From: Variovorax sp. DXTD-1
Lineage (GTDB): Bacteria; Pseudomonadota; Gammaproteobacteria; Burkholderiales; Burkholderiaceae_C
Length of the DNA: 48,682 bases
Assembly: GCF_003984625.1 (NCBI RefSeq)
Contig: NZ_RWKH01000032.1
Location: 1-48,682 of the forward strand
Direction of reading: 5' to 3'
Shown here: positions 15,063-23,124 of the stretch, in pieces
Layout of the letters: each line of letters starts with the position of its first letter
How positions within the stretch are numbered: the stretch's first letter is position 1
Program-made: the position numbers and the translations under genes
The notes under the pieces: model-generated
Database searches by the model: none
What the model was told of the DNA's origin: nothing
Seen by the model: only the letters and a program-made list of their open reading frames with translations

Positions 15063-16229
15063 TTATGGTGTCACATAGTCAGACACGACGACCCATTTCC
15101 CGTCCTTGATCTGGGACAAGCGCGATTGGTCGTTGCCCAGGCGCTTGGTGGCGGTGTAGCTGCTCTTGGGGCTGCCGAACATGTCGGGCTCGAAGGTCAT
15201 GCTGTCCATGGCCTTGATGAAGCTGTCGGTCGATAGGTTCGGGCCGGCCTTTTGCGCCGCCTTGATGAACGAATCGATGATGACGTAGCCGTACACCGAG
15301 AACACCGTCGGGTCTTCGTTGAACTTGGTCTTGTACTTGTTGGCCCAGAAGCGCAGCGGCTGCGACTGCTCGTCGGTGTAGGGATTCTGCACCGTCATGG
15401 TGGCGTAGATGCCGTCCATCGCCTTGCCGCCCAGCTTGTGGATCAGGTCGGTATACGCCGCACTCGAGCCCAGGAAGGTCGGGTTGAAGCCGGTCTTGCG
15501 CGCCTCGCCCACGGTGCCGATGGTCTCGCGGATGATGGTGCCGAGCACCACCAGGTCGCAGTTGGCGGCCTTCATCCTTGCGACCTGCGAGCTGAAGTCG
15601 GTGGCGCCGCGCTTGAACGAGGTTTTCTCGGCCAGTTCCATGCCGGCGGTCTTCAGGCCCGCCTCGGCGCCGCGCTGCACCTCGAGCCCGAACTCGTCGT
15701 CCTGGTAGATGGTGCAGACCTTCTTCGCGCCCTTCTCCTTGATCATCTTGGGCAGCGCCAGGCGGATCTGGTCGTAGTAGGTGGCCGCGAACGAATACTT
15801 CAGGCGGTGCAACGGGTCGTACATTTCGCGCGCGGCGGTAATGGGCATGAAGTTGACGACGTTCTTGTCGAACTGCACCGGCATGGCCGCCATGTTCTGC
15901 GCCGTGCCAATGTGGCCGGCCATGATGAAGATCTTTTCCTGGTTGACCAGTTTCTGCGCCGCAAGCACGGCCTTCTTCGGGTCGTAGCCCGAGTCCTCGA
16001 CGAAGAGCTTGAGCTTGCGGCCGTGGATGTTGCCCTGCTCGTTGAGCTCGTCCACGCGCAGCTGCATGCCGTTGCGCGCCTGCTTGCCAAAGCCCGCGAG
16101 CGGCCCCGACAAGTCCTGAATCGTGCCGATGCGGATCTCGTCCTTGCTCACGCCCTGTTGCTGTTGCGCGGATGCGAGCGTTGCTGCCAGGCCCAGCACC
16201 GCCAGGGCCGTCACTGTCTTGAGCTTCAT
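15063..16229 (-). CDS. livK: Branched-chain amino acid-type ABC transporter substrate-binding protein
   Basis: A 388-residue periplasmic binding protein of the Leu/Ile/Val type. The signal peptide MKLKTVTALAVLGLAATLASA (1-21) fixes the start at 16229. The ORF continues upstream in frame, but only as a shadow inside the ligase gene. The mature protein begins with the family segment KDEIRIGTIQDLSGPLAGFGKQARNG. Proteins of this family in Burkholderiales bind amino acids, aromatic acids or amides. The acyl-CoA ligase next to it (32 nt upstream) hints at a carboxylic acid ligand. It is the last transporter gene of the operon. Confidence 0.9.
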   Translation of the reverse strand: MKLKTVTALAVLGLAATLASAQQQQGVSKDEIRIGTIQDLSGPLAGFGKQARNGMQLRVDELNEQGNIHGRKLKLFVEDSGYDPKKAVLAAQKLVNQEKIFIMAGHIGTAQNMAAMPVQFDKNVVNFMPITAAREMYDPLHRLKYSFAATYYDQIRLALPKMIKEKGAKKVCTIYQDDEFGLEVQRGAEAGLKTAGMELAEKTSFKRGATDFSSQVARMKAANCDLVVLGTIIRETIGTVGEARKTGFNPTFLGSSAAYTDLIHKLGGKAMDGIYATMTVQNPYTDEQSQPLRFWANKYKTKFNEDPTVFSVYGYVIIDSFIKAAQKAGPNLSTDSFIKAMDSMTFEPDMFGSPKSSYTATKRLGNDQSRLSQIKDGKWVVVSDYVTP

Positions 16230-16261
16230 GGGGTTGTCTCCTCGGGTTGACGAAAAAGGAA

Positions 16262-18142
16262 TCAGCGATACATCGCCTCGATGCGCTCGGCGTACTTGGC
16301 CTGCACCAGCTTGCGCTTGAGCTTCATCGTGGGCGTGAGCTCCTCGTCCTCGGCGCTCAGCTGCGTCTCGAGCAGGAAGAACTTCTTGATCTGCTCGACT
16401 CGCGCAAACTTGGCGTTGACGCGATCGATCTCGCCCTGGATCAGGTCCAGCACCTCTTGCGCACGCGTCAGGCTTTCGTAGTTGCTGAACGGCACATCGT
16501 GGTCCTGCGCAAACTTCTCGACGTTCTCCTGGTCGATCATGACGATGACCGTGAGGTACGGTTTCTTGTCGCCGATCACCACTGCGTCGGTGATGTAGGG
16601 GCTGAACTTGAGCTCGTTCTCCAGCTCGCTCGGCGTGATGTTCTTCCCCCCTGCCGTGATGATGATGTCCTTCATGCGGTCGGTGATGCGGAAATACCCT
16701 CCCGCGTCGACCGTTCCCACGTCGCCGGTGTGCAGCCAGCCGTCGGCGTCGATGGTTTCGGCCGTTTTCTCGGGCAGGTTGAGGTACCCCATGAAGACGT
16801 TGGGGCCGCGCACGAGTATTTCGCCGGTCTGCGGGTCGAGCCGAACCTCGTTGTAGCTGGTGGCCGGCCCGATCGAGCCCGGCATGATCCGCGACGGGGG
16901 CACGCCAGTCGAGGCACCGCACGATTCCGTCATGCCCCACACCTCCAGCATGGGCACGCCCAGCGCCAGGTACCAGCGCACGAGATCGGGCGAAATGGGT
17001 GCCGCGCCGGTCACGAGGAACCGCGCGCGGTGAATCCCGATGAGCTTGCGCACGTTGTCCAGCGCCAGCCAGCGCGCCAGGCGAAACTTGAAGCGCAGCC
17101 CCGCGCCCACGGGTTGGCCCTGCAGCACGCGCTCGGCAATCTGCCGGCCCACGCCAATGCTCCAGCCGTACGCCGCCTGCTGCAGCCGGCTCGCCTCCTT
17201 CAGCGCGATCATCACGCCGGAATAGAACTTCTCCCACACGCGCGGCACGGCGGTGAACACGGTGGGCGAAATCTCGCGCACGTTCTCGGGCACCGTCTCA
17301 GGGTTTTCGACGAAGTTGAGAATCGAGCCGGTGTACATCGCGAAGTATTCGCCCCCCATGCGCTCGGCGATGTGGCACAGCGGCAAGAAGCACATGCGCT
17401 CGTCGCCCTCGCCCTGCGCCAGCAGGGAGTTGTAGCCCCGCATTGTGTACACCAGCCCGCGGTGGCTGTGCATCGCGCCCTTGGGCTTGCCGGTGGTGCC
17501 CGATGTGTAGACGAGGATGGCCAGGTCCTCCGGTCGACAGGCGGCAATGCGCTGCTCCAGTGCCTGCGGATGGGCCTGCAGGTACTCACGGCCGAGCATG
17601 CGCAAAGCATCGAGGCTGATGACGCCCGGGTCGTCGAGGTCCCGCAGGCCGTCCATGTCGAACACGACGACCTTGCGCAGCATGGGCAATTGCGCACGCA
17701 CCTCGAGTGCCTTGTCGAGCTGCTCGTCATCTTCCACGAAGAGCACGGTGGTGCGGGAGTCCTCGCAAAGATAGTGCACCTGCGAAGCCGCGTCCGTGGG
17801 GTAGATGCCGTTCGACACGCCGCCGCAACTGAGCACGGCAACATCGCACAGCACCCATTCGATGACGGTGTTGGCAAGAATCGACGCGCATTCACCCCGG
17901 CCAAAGCCCAGCGCCAGCAGCCCACCCGCAATTTCGCGCACGGCCTCGGCGGTTTGCCGCCAGGTCCAGGCGCGCCAGATGCCGAATTCCTTCTGCCGCA
18001 TCCACACCTTGTCGGCACGCAGTTCCACAGCCTTCCAGAACACGGCGGGAATGGTCTCGCCGGACACCACGATGCCGGGCTTGGGCTGCAGGTGCGCCAG
18101 GTCCCAGAGGCCGGCGGGAGCGCGCAAGGCTGTTGTGCTCAT
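16262..18142 (-). CDS. AMP-dependent acyl-CoA synthetase (long-chain/aromatic acyl-CoA ligase family)
   Basis: A 626-residue AMP-forming acyl-CoA ligase. The phosphate-binding loop is YTSGTTGKPKG (212-222). Later come the aromatic/acyl-pocket region EVWGMTESCG, the adenine and ribose contacts DADGWLHTGDVG and RITDRMKDIIITAGGKNITP, and the C-terminal lysine domain. It activates a carboxylic acid with ATP and CoA in the cytoplasm. Its place between livF (4 nt) and livK (32 nt) in one operon suggests that the acid brought in by the transporter is trapped as a CoA thioester. Chain length or aromatic preference cannot be read here. Confidence 0.92.
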   Translation of the reverse strand: MSTTALRAPAGLWDLAHLQPKPGIVVSGETIPAVFWKAVELRADKVWMRQKEFGIWRAWTWRQTAEAVREIAGGLLALGFGRGECASILANTVIEWVLCDVAVLSCGGVSNGIYPTDAASQVHYLCEDSRTTVLFVEDDEQLDKALEVRAQLPMLRKVVVFDMDGLRDLDDPGVISLDALRMLGREYLQAHPQALEQRIAACRPEDLAILVYTSGTTGKPKGAMHSHRGLVYTMRGYNSLLAQGEGDERMCFLPLCHIAERMGGEYFAMYTGSILNFVENPETVPENVREISPTVFTAVPRVWEKFYSGVMIALKEASRLQQAAYGWSIGVGRQIAERVLQGQPVGAGLRFKFRLARWLALDNVRKLIGIHRARFLVTGAAPISPDLVRWYLALGVPMLEVWGMTESCGASTGVPPSRIMPGSIGPATSYNEVRLDPQTGEILVRGPNVFMGYLNLPEKTAETIDADGWLHTGDVGTVDAGGYFRITDRMKDIIITAGGKNITPSELENELKFSPYITDAVVIGDKKPYLTVIVMIDQENVEKFAQDHDVPFSNYESLTRAQEVLDLIQGEIDRVNAKFARVEQIKKFFLLETQLSAEDEELTPTMKLKRKLVQAKYAERIEAMYR

Positions 18143-18146
18143 GCCC

Positions 18147-18920
18147 TCATCTCCAGGTCTTCTTCTTTTTCCAGCGCCGCTCGCCGCGCACGCCCTCGTC
18201 CTTGACGCCGAGGTAAAACTCCTTGATGTCCTCCTTCTCGCGCAGGCGCTCGCAGGTGTCTTCCATGACGATGCGGCCGTTCTCGAGCACGTAGCCGTGG
18301 TCCGAGGCGTTGAGCGCCATGTTGGCGTTCTGCTCCACCAGCAAGATGGTGGTGCCGCGCTCGCGGTTGATACGCACGACGATCTCGAAGATCTCCTTCG
18401 TCAGCTTGGGGCTGAGGCCAAGGCTGGGCTCGTCGAGCAAGATGAGATGCGGCGCCGCCATGATGGCGCGCGAAATGGCGAGCATCTGCTGCTGGCCACC
18501 CGAGAGCAGGCCGGCGTCCTGCGTGGCGCGTTCTCGCAAAATGGGAAAGTAGCTGTAGACGCTCTCCATGTCCCGCGCCACGCCGTCGCGGTCCTTACGG
18601 GTGTAGGCGCCCATCAGCAGGTTGTCTTTCACCGAAAGCAGCGGAAACACCTCGCGGCCTTCGGGCACGTGACTCAGGCCTTGCTGCACGATGTAGGCCG
18701 GATCCTTGGCGGTGATGTCCTTGCCCTGGAATTCGATGCTGCCCTTTCTCGGGTCGATGATTCCGGAGATCGTCTTCAGGATGGTTGTCTTGCCGGCGCC
18801 GTTCGATCCCAGGACGGTCACTATTTCGCCCTGCCTGACTTTCAGGCTTACGCCACGGATTGCCTTGATGGGGCCGTAAGCGCTTTCCACGTTGAGCAGC
18901 TGGAGGACGACGTCGGTCAT
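18147..18920 (-). CDS. livF: ABC transporter ATP-binding protein LivF
   Basis: A 257-residue ATPase subunit of a branched-chain amino acid-type (HAAT) importer. Walker A GSNGAGKT is at 38-45, the signature LSGGQ at 139-143 and Walker B LILLDEP at 159-165; the H-loop follows in the usual place. After a normal LivF length (about 235) a strongly basic tail, GERRWKKKKTWR, is added. GAGGGG about 7 nt before the ATG serves as ribosome-binding site. It is separated from livG by 463 nt containing two structured repeats, an unusual gap for this operon. Confidence 0.95.
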   Translation of the reverse strand: MTDVVLQLLNVESAYGPIKAIRGVSLKVRQGEIVTVLGSNGAGKTTILKTISGIIDPRKGSIEFQGKDITAKDPAYIVQQGLSHVPEGREVFPLLSVKDNLLMGAYTRKDRDGVARDMESVYSYFPILRERATQDAGLLSGGQQQMLAISRAIMAAPHLILLDEPSLGLSPKLTKEIFEIVVRINRERGTTILLVEQNANMALNASDHGYVLENGRIVMEDTCERLREKEDIKEFYLGVKDEGVRGERRWKKKKTWR

Positions 18921-18950
18921 GGCGTTGCCCCTCGTGCTTCGGGCGGGGAA

Positions 18951-19136
18951 CGGCGTTGGGGCCCCTGCCCCCGTCGGGCCGACGTCACCGGCCCTTCGGG
19001 CTGCCCTGTGCTGCTCACGACAGGCGGGGTCTCGCAGAACTCGCTTCGCTCAAACAGCTGCGAGCCCTGATCCGCCTGTCGCTCCGCTGCTCGGCGGCGC
19101 CTCAACGGCCCGCCCGGGGCAGGGGCCCCAACGCCG
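18951..19136 (+). repeat. Structured repeat element, copy A
   Basis: A ~186-nt self-complementary element. The outer arms at 18951-18971 and 19116-19136 are a perfect 21-bp inverted repeat. Inside are a small hairpin GGCCC/GGGCT (18990-18994 / 18998-19002), a long hairpin with GACAGGCGG (19019-19027) paired to CCGCCTGTC (19072-19080) and CTCGCAG (19031-19037) paired to CTGCGAG (19058-19064), and a short CCGC/GCGG hairpin (19084-19097). The apical loop is AACTCGCTTCGCTCAAACA at 19038-19056. The layout resembles a four-way junction. Copy B on the other strand shares loop and layout but not arm sequence. No protein gene is supported here. Confidence 0.8.
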
Positions 19137-19170
19137 TGGGCACGCTCAGGGCGGTTCCTCCTCCGCTCGA

Positions 19171-19355
19171 GCCCGGTGTGCGGTGCGGGGTGGGCGCCCC
19201 CTCTGCGCCGCTGAGGAGCGCAGTTTTCCGCGGATAAGGGCTCGCCCTTGTTTGAGCGAAGCGAGTTTGGGCGAGACCCCGCGGAAAGCGAGCACCGGAA
19301 GGGAGCCCGGAGGGCCGGCGTAGTGGGGGCGTCCGCGCCGTACCGCATACCGGGC
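19171..19355 (-). repeat. Structured repeat element, copy B (inverted relative to copy A)
   Basis: A ~185-nt element in the opposite orientation to copy A. The outer arms 19171-19201 and 19325-19355 pair over 31 positions with 26 Watson-Crick pairs, four G-T pairs and one mismatch. The long hairpin has TTTCCGCGG (19225-19233) with CCGCGGAAA (19279-19287) and CTCGCCC (19241-19247) with GGGCGAG (19269-19275). The loop core at 19249-19267 is the exact reverse complement of the copy A loop. Short hairpins lie at 19209-19220 and 19304-19316. It ends 28 nt from the livG stop. A mobile REP/MITE-like origin is the simplest reading. Confidence 0.8.
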
Positions 19356-19383
19356 GTCTCCAACGAAGCAGCGAACAGGACAT

Positions 19384-20205
19384 TCACGCCGCCACCCTCC
19401 TCAAGCTGCTCACATCATCCACAGTCCCAAGATAGGCTTCGACAACGCGCGAATCAGCCTGCACCTCACGCGGCGTGCCGGTCGCCAACACCTCGCCCAT
19501 GTTCATGGCAAGCACACGGTCCGAGACCTTCGAGACCAAAGACATGTCGTGCTCCACCATCAGCACAGACACACCCAGTTCATGCTGAATGTCCTGAATC
19601 CAGAACGCCATGTCAGCCGTCTCTTCGACGTTGAGCCCTGAAGAAGGCTCATCGAGCAACAGCAGTTTCGGCTCGGTGCACAGCGCGCGCGCCAGCTCCA
19701 CCACCTTGCGCACGCCGTAAGGCAAGCCGGCGACCATCGAATCGCGGTAATGCTGCAGGTCGAGCAGGTCGATCACCTGCTCCGCCTTCTCGCGCGCCTG
19801 AATCTCGGCACGCCGCGTGGCCGGCGTAAAGAATATCTCGCTCCAGAACCCCGTCTGCCGATGCGTGTGGCGGCCGATCAGCAGGTTATGCAAGACCGTC
19901 GCGTGCTCGAAGAGTTCGATGTTCTGGAAAGTGCGCGCAATGCCCAATGCCGCAATCGCGTGCGGTGCCTGCTGCGTCAACGCGAGCGAGCCCGAGGCCT
20001 CGCCATGCCATGTGATCTCGCCCACGGTCGGCGTGTAGATGCGGCTGATCAGGTTGAACACCGTCGTCTTGCCCGCGCCGTTGGGGCCGATCAGCGTGAA
20101 CACCTCGCCGCGCCGCACATCGAAGCTCACCTTGTTGACCGCCAGCACGCCGCCGAAGCGCACGCTCAGGTCCTTGGCAGAAAGAAGGACGTCCGCGCTG
20201 CTCAT
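19384..20205 (-). CDS. livG: ABC transporter ATP-binding protein LivG
   Basis: A 273-residue ATPase, partner of LivF. Walker A GPNGAGKT is at 40-47 and Walker B LLLLDEP at 181-187. The signature position reads LPYGV (161-165) instead of LSGGQ; related LivG proteins have LSYGQ or LPYGx here, so it is probably active. The family stretch ARTFQNIELFEHATVLHNLLIG (90-111) is intact. The start at 20205 overlaps the livM stop by 4 nt (ATGA), showing coupling. The longer in-frame ORF beyond this start is a shadow of livM. The stop lies 28 nt before the first structured repeat. Confidence 0.95.
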   Translation of the reverse strand: MSSADVLLSAKDLSVRFGGVLAVNKVSFDVRRGEVFTLIGPNGAGKTTVFNLISRIYTPTVGEITWHGEASGSLALTQQAPHAIAALGIARTFQNIELFEHATVLHNLLIGRHTHRQTGFWSEIFFTPATRRAEIQAREKAEQVIDLLDLQHYRDSMVAGLPYGVRKVVELARALCTEPKLLLLDEPSSGLNVEETADMAFWIQDIQHELGVSVLMVEHDMSLVSKVSDRVLAMNMGEVLATGTPREVQADSRVVEAYLGTVDDVSSLRRVAA

Positions 20206-21278
20206 CTCAGCCGGTCCGACTTGGTGAACGACTTCTGCCGCTTGAACAAACCCCGGCGGTAGAACGGAAAGAGCTGCAGCCAGGTGCGGATCTTCAGCCA
20301 CCGGCCATACAGCCCCAGCGGCTCGAACAGCACAAACGCGATCAGCACCAGGCCGTACACCAGCCCCTGCAGCCCCGGCGCCTGACCGATCACAGCCGGA
20401 AGCCAGTCCTTGCCCATCGAGATCAGCTGCGGCATTGCAATCAGGAAGATCGCTCCCAGGAACGCACCGTGCACCGAGCCGAGTCCGCCGATCACCACCA
20501 TCAGCAGCAGGTCGATGGACTGCAGGATGTTGAACTGGTCCGGCGAAATGAAGCTGAGCTTGTGCGCATACAGCGCACCGCCCAGCCCCGCTAGCGCGGC
20601 CGAGATCGCGAACGACATCGTCTTGTAGCGCGCCAGGTGAATGCCCATGCTCTGCGCCGAAATTTCCGAATCGCGAATCGCGACGAACGCGCGCCCTGTC
20701 GGTGAGCGCAGCAGATTCAGGATGCCCAGCGTGCTGAGCACCGCCACCACCAGGCACAGGAAGTAGAAGCCGTTGCCCGACCCGAGCGACCAGCCGAAGA
20801 GCTGCGGCGACTTCACATGCAGCCCCGCGTTGCCGCCCGTCACGCTCTCCCAGCGCGCGAACACTTCCTCGACGATGAAGCCGAACGACAGCGTCGCGAT
20901 ACCAAGGTAGATGCCCTTCACCCGCAACGCCGGCAAGGCCACCACCACGCCCACCGCCGCCGAAAGCGCCGCGGCCGCGAGCAGCGCAATCGGAAACGGC
21001 ACGCCCATGTTGGTCAGCACGCCTTGCGTGTACGCACCCGCCCCGAGAAAGGCCGCATGCCCGATGGAAAACTGCCCTGTGAAACCCGCGAGCAGCATCA
21101 AGCCCAATCCGACGATGCCGTAGATCAGCACGAAGGTCAGCTGCGCGAGCCAGTACTCGTCGATGGCCCACGGCGCAACGATGAGGAAAGCGACCAGCAG
21201 GCCGTACCAGAACACATGGCCGCCGTGCCGCGCAAGGCGGATGTCCTGGTCGTAGCTGGTCTTGAAGATGAAGCGCAT
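20202..21278 (-). CDS. livM: Branched-chain amino acid-type ABC transporter permease LivM
   Basis: A 358-residue inner-membrane permease with about nine or ten hydrophobic helices. Family motifs: GLGLMLLAGFTGQFSIGHAAFLGAGAYT (about 57-85), ALRVKGIYLGIATLSFGFI (about 117-135) and the coupling region VAIRDSEISAQSMGIHLARYKTMSFAISA, followed by GGLGSVHGAFLGA. It forms the membrane channel with LivH. It overlaps livG by 4 nt and follows livH by 6 nt. A basic C-terminal tail (RRGLFKRQKSFTKSDRLR) extends past the last helix. Confidence 0.95.
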   Translation of the reverse strand: MRFIFKTSYDQDIRLARHGGHVFWYGLLVAFLIVAPWAIDEYWLAQLTFVLIYGIVGLGLMLLAGFTGQFSIGHAAFLGAGAYTQGVLTNMGVPFPIALLAAAALSAAVGVVVALPALRVKGIYLGIATLSFGFIVEEVFARWESVTGGNAGLHVKSPQLFGWSLGSGNGFYFLCLVVAVLSTLGILNLLRSPTGRAFVAIRDSEISAQSMGIHLARYKTMSFAISAALAGLGGALYAHKLSFISPDQFNILQSIDLLLMVVIGGLGSVHGAFLGAIFLIAMPQLISMGKDWLPAVIGQAPGLQGLVYGLVLIAFVLFEPLGLYGRWLKIRTWLQLFPFYRRGLFKRQKSFTKSDRLR

Positions 21279-21284
21279 GTCCAG

Positions 21285-22160
21285 CTACACCTTCTTGCGC
21301 AGCTTCTCGCCGAACAGCCCGTTGGGCTTGATCATGAGCATCAGCAGCACCACGATGTACGGCGCCGTGTCCTTGAAGCCGTCCGGCAGATAGAAACCCG
21401 CGAACGATTCGACGATGCCGATCACCAACCCGCCGACGATGGCGCCCGGCAGGCTGCCGAACCCGCCCACCACCGCGGCCGGAAAAGCCTTGAGCCCGAT
21501 GAAGCCCATGTTCGCGTGCACGAAGGTAATGGGCGCGAGCAGCATGCCGGCAATGGCCGCCACGGCCGCCGCCAGGCCCCACACCAACCCGTTGAGCCGC
21601 TTCACCGGAATGCCCATGTAGTAGGCCGCGAGCTGGTTCTGCGAAGAGGCCTGCATGGCAATGCCGAGCTTGCTGTAGCGGAACATCGCAAACAGCAGCC
21701 CGCAGAGGATGGCGGTGGCAATGATGATGGCGAGCTGCTCCAGGTTGACCACCAGCTCCCCCACCTTCCAGATCTGGTCCTTGTACGGAACGGCCAGCGT
21801 GTGGGTGTCGGTGCCAATGCCCGGCACCATGGTGATGAGCCCGCGCGCCACGTACGCAATGCCGATGGTCAGCATCACGATGGAGAACTGCGGCTGCCCG
21901 AGGATGGGACGAATCACCACCATCTCCAGCAGCACGCCGAAAGCCGCCATGGCCACCAGCGCCAGCACGGCCGCAAGCCAGAACGGCATGCCGAACAGCG
22001 ACATGCCGGCAAAGGCACCGAAAGCGCCGAGCATCATCAGGTCGCCCTGCGCAAAGCTCACGGTCTCGGTGGCCTTGTAGATCAGCACGAAACCCAGCGC
22101 GATCAGCCCATAGATGCAGCCTTGCGCAATGCCCGACAGCAGGAGCTGGAGTATTTGCAT
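21285..22160 (-). CDS. livH: Branched-chain amino acid-type ABC transporter permease LivH
   Basis: A 291-residue inner-membrane permease with about eight transmembrane segments. It opens with LSGIAQGCIYGLIALGFVLIYKATETVSFAQGDLMMLGAF, the standard LivH N-terminus, and carries ALGIAMQASSQN-like text (KLGIAMQASSQNQLAAYYMG) and the coupling segment GLKAFPAAVVGGFGSLPGA (about 225-243). It pairs with LivM. AAGAAGAGG lies 4 nt before the ATG. It starts 20 nt after the araC-type gene, which is therefore probably the first gene of the operon. Confidence 0.95.
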   Translation of the reverse strand: MQILQLLLSGIAQGCIYGLIALGFVLIYKATETVSFAQGDLMMLGAFGAFAGMSLFGMPFWLAAVLALVAMAAFGVLLEMVVIRPILGQPQFSIVMLTIGIAYVARGLITMVPGIGTDTHTLAVPYKDQIWKVGELVVNLEQLAIIIATAILCGLLFAMFRYSKLGIAMQASSQNQLAAYYMGIPVKRLNGLVWGLAAAVAAIAGMLLAPITFVHANMGFIGLKAFPAAVVGGFGSLPGAIVGGLVIGIVESFAGFYLPDGFKDTAPYIVVLLMLMIKPNGLFGEKLRKKV

Positions 22161-22180
22161 GCGGCCTCTTCTTTTGCGCG

Positions 22181-23008
22181 CTACTGCCTGTAGCCACCGG
22201 CGGCATCGTGCAGCGCAAGACGGCGCGAGCCGGCGACGATGTCGCTCGGCTTGAGCCCGTAGACCTGGCGGATCGAATGGCTGAAGTGCGTCGAATCCGG
22301 GTAGCCGGTGTCCAGCGCGATGTCGGTCAGCGTGCTGGTCTGGCGCACGTAGCGCAACAGGCTTCGCGCGCGCTTCCAGGCGCGGAAGGCGCGAAACGCG
22401 GTGCCCGTCTCCTGCTTGAACAAATGCAGGAAGCGCGAGAAAGACAGGTGCACCGAAGCCGCGCAGCCTTCGGCCGAAGTGGGCGCGGCCGGGTCGGCGT
22501 TGATGGCATCGATGACCTTGCGGATGCGCGGGTCGAGTGCGCGCGGCGCGAGCGCCTCGCCGAAGAACAGGCGATCGAACTCCAGCCCTTCGAAGCTCTG
22601 GCGCCCCGAAAGCGCAAGAAGATGGGTGTGCGCACCGCGCATGCGCTGAACGAACGCGGGCGCATCGACCGGGCCGCAGTGCTGCAGGTAACCAGGCAGG
22701 CGCGCAGGGTCGACCGACTCCGATTCGATCAGCAGATTGAAGATGAGCGGGTGTGCGCTTTCAACGCGGTGCGGCACCTGCGGCGGCACCACGAACAGCT
22801 CGCCCGTTTGCCATGCGCCGCCGCCGATGCGCAGGCGGTTGGGCGGTGCGCCGGCGGGCGACACATACACGCCGTACCCGCCCATGGTGCGTTCGGCTGC
22901 GGCCCCGAGCAGCCCTGCATAGAACACGCGCTGGTGCGTGAGCCACATCAGGCGCTCTCCGCGCTGCCCGGCGCCGCTGCCTGGCAACGTCGTGTTCGAT
23001 CGCTGCAT
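22181..23008 (-). CDS. AraC-family transcriptional regulator
   Basis: A 275-residue regulator. An N-terminal cupin-like sensor (about 25-120, GGAWQTGELFVVPPQVPHRVES) is followed by a C-terminal AraC DNA-binding domain with two helix-turn-helices. The second, LTDIALDTGYPDSTHFSHSIRQVYGLKPSDI, is typical. Several in-frame ATGs exist upstream (23026, 23131). I choose 23008 because AGGAG lies 9 nt before it. It runs into livH with a 20-nt gap and probably controls the liv/ligase operon in response to the transported compound. That role is inferred from position. Confidence 0.85.
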   Translation of the reverse strand: MQRSNTTLPGSGAGQRGERLMWLTHQRVFYAGLLGAAAERTMGGYGVYVSPAGAPPNRLRIGGGAWQTGELFVVPPQVPHRVESAHPLIFNLLIESESVDPARLPGYLQHCGPVDAPAFVQRMRGAHTHLLALSGRQSFEGLEFDRLFFGEALAPRALDPRIRKVIDAINADPAAPTSAEGCAASVHLSFSRFLHLFKQETGTAFRAFRAWKRARSLLRYVRQTSTLTDIALDTGYPDSTHFSHSIRQVYGLKPSDIVAGSRRLALHDAAGGYRQ

Positions 23009-23124
23009 GCTGTCTGTCTCCTGCATCGGGCCGCTGCCGGCCGATGGCCGGCGCTGCGTTGGCAGGATCGTAGCGGCGAGGGCCTGCTGCGCGGCATGCA
23101 TTTGCGCGGGGACTTTCCCTAGGC

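Noticed and set aside
16247..18205. 652-codon ORF opposite the acyl-CoA ligase gene
   Set aside because: Antisense shadow; the opposite strand encodes an unmistakable AMP-binding enzyme.
18951..19355. Integron attC sites
   Set aside because: The elements are long and self-complementary like attC, but there is no integrase, no GTTRRRY core pair and no cassette array.
18917..19387. 156-codon ORF (and several shorter ones) across the structured repeats, giving peptides such as FERSEF
   Set aside because: The reading frames simply translate the hairpin repeats. Both strands are open, no ribosome-binding site or domain is seen, and the two copies conserve base pairing rather than protein.
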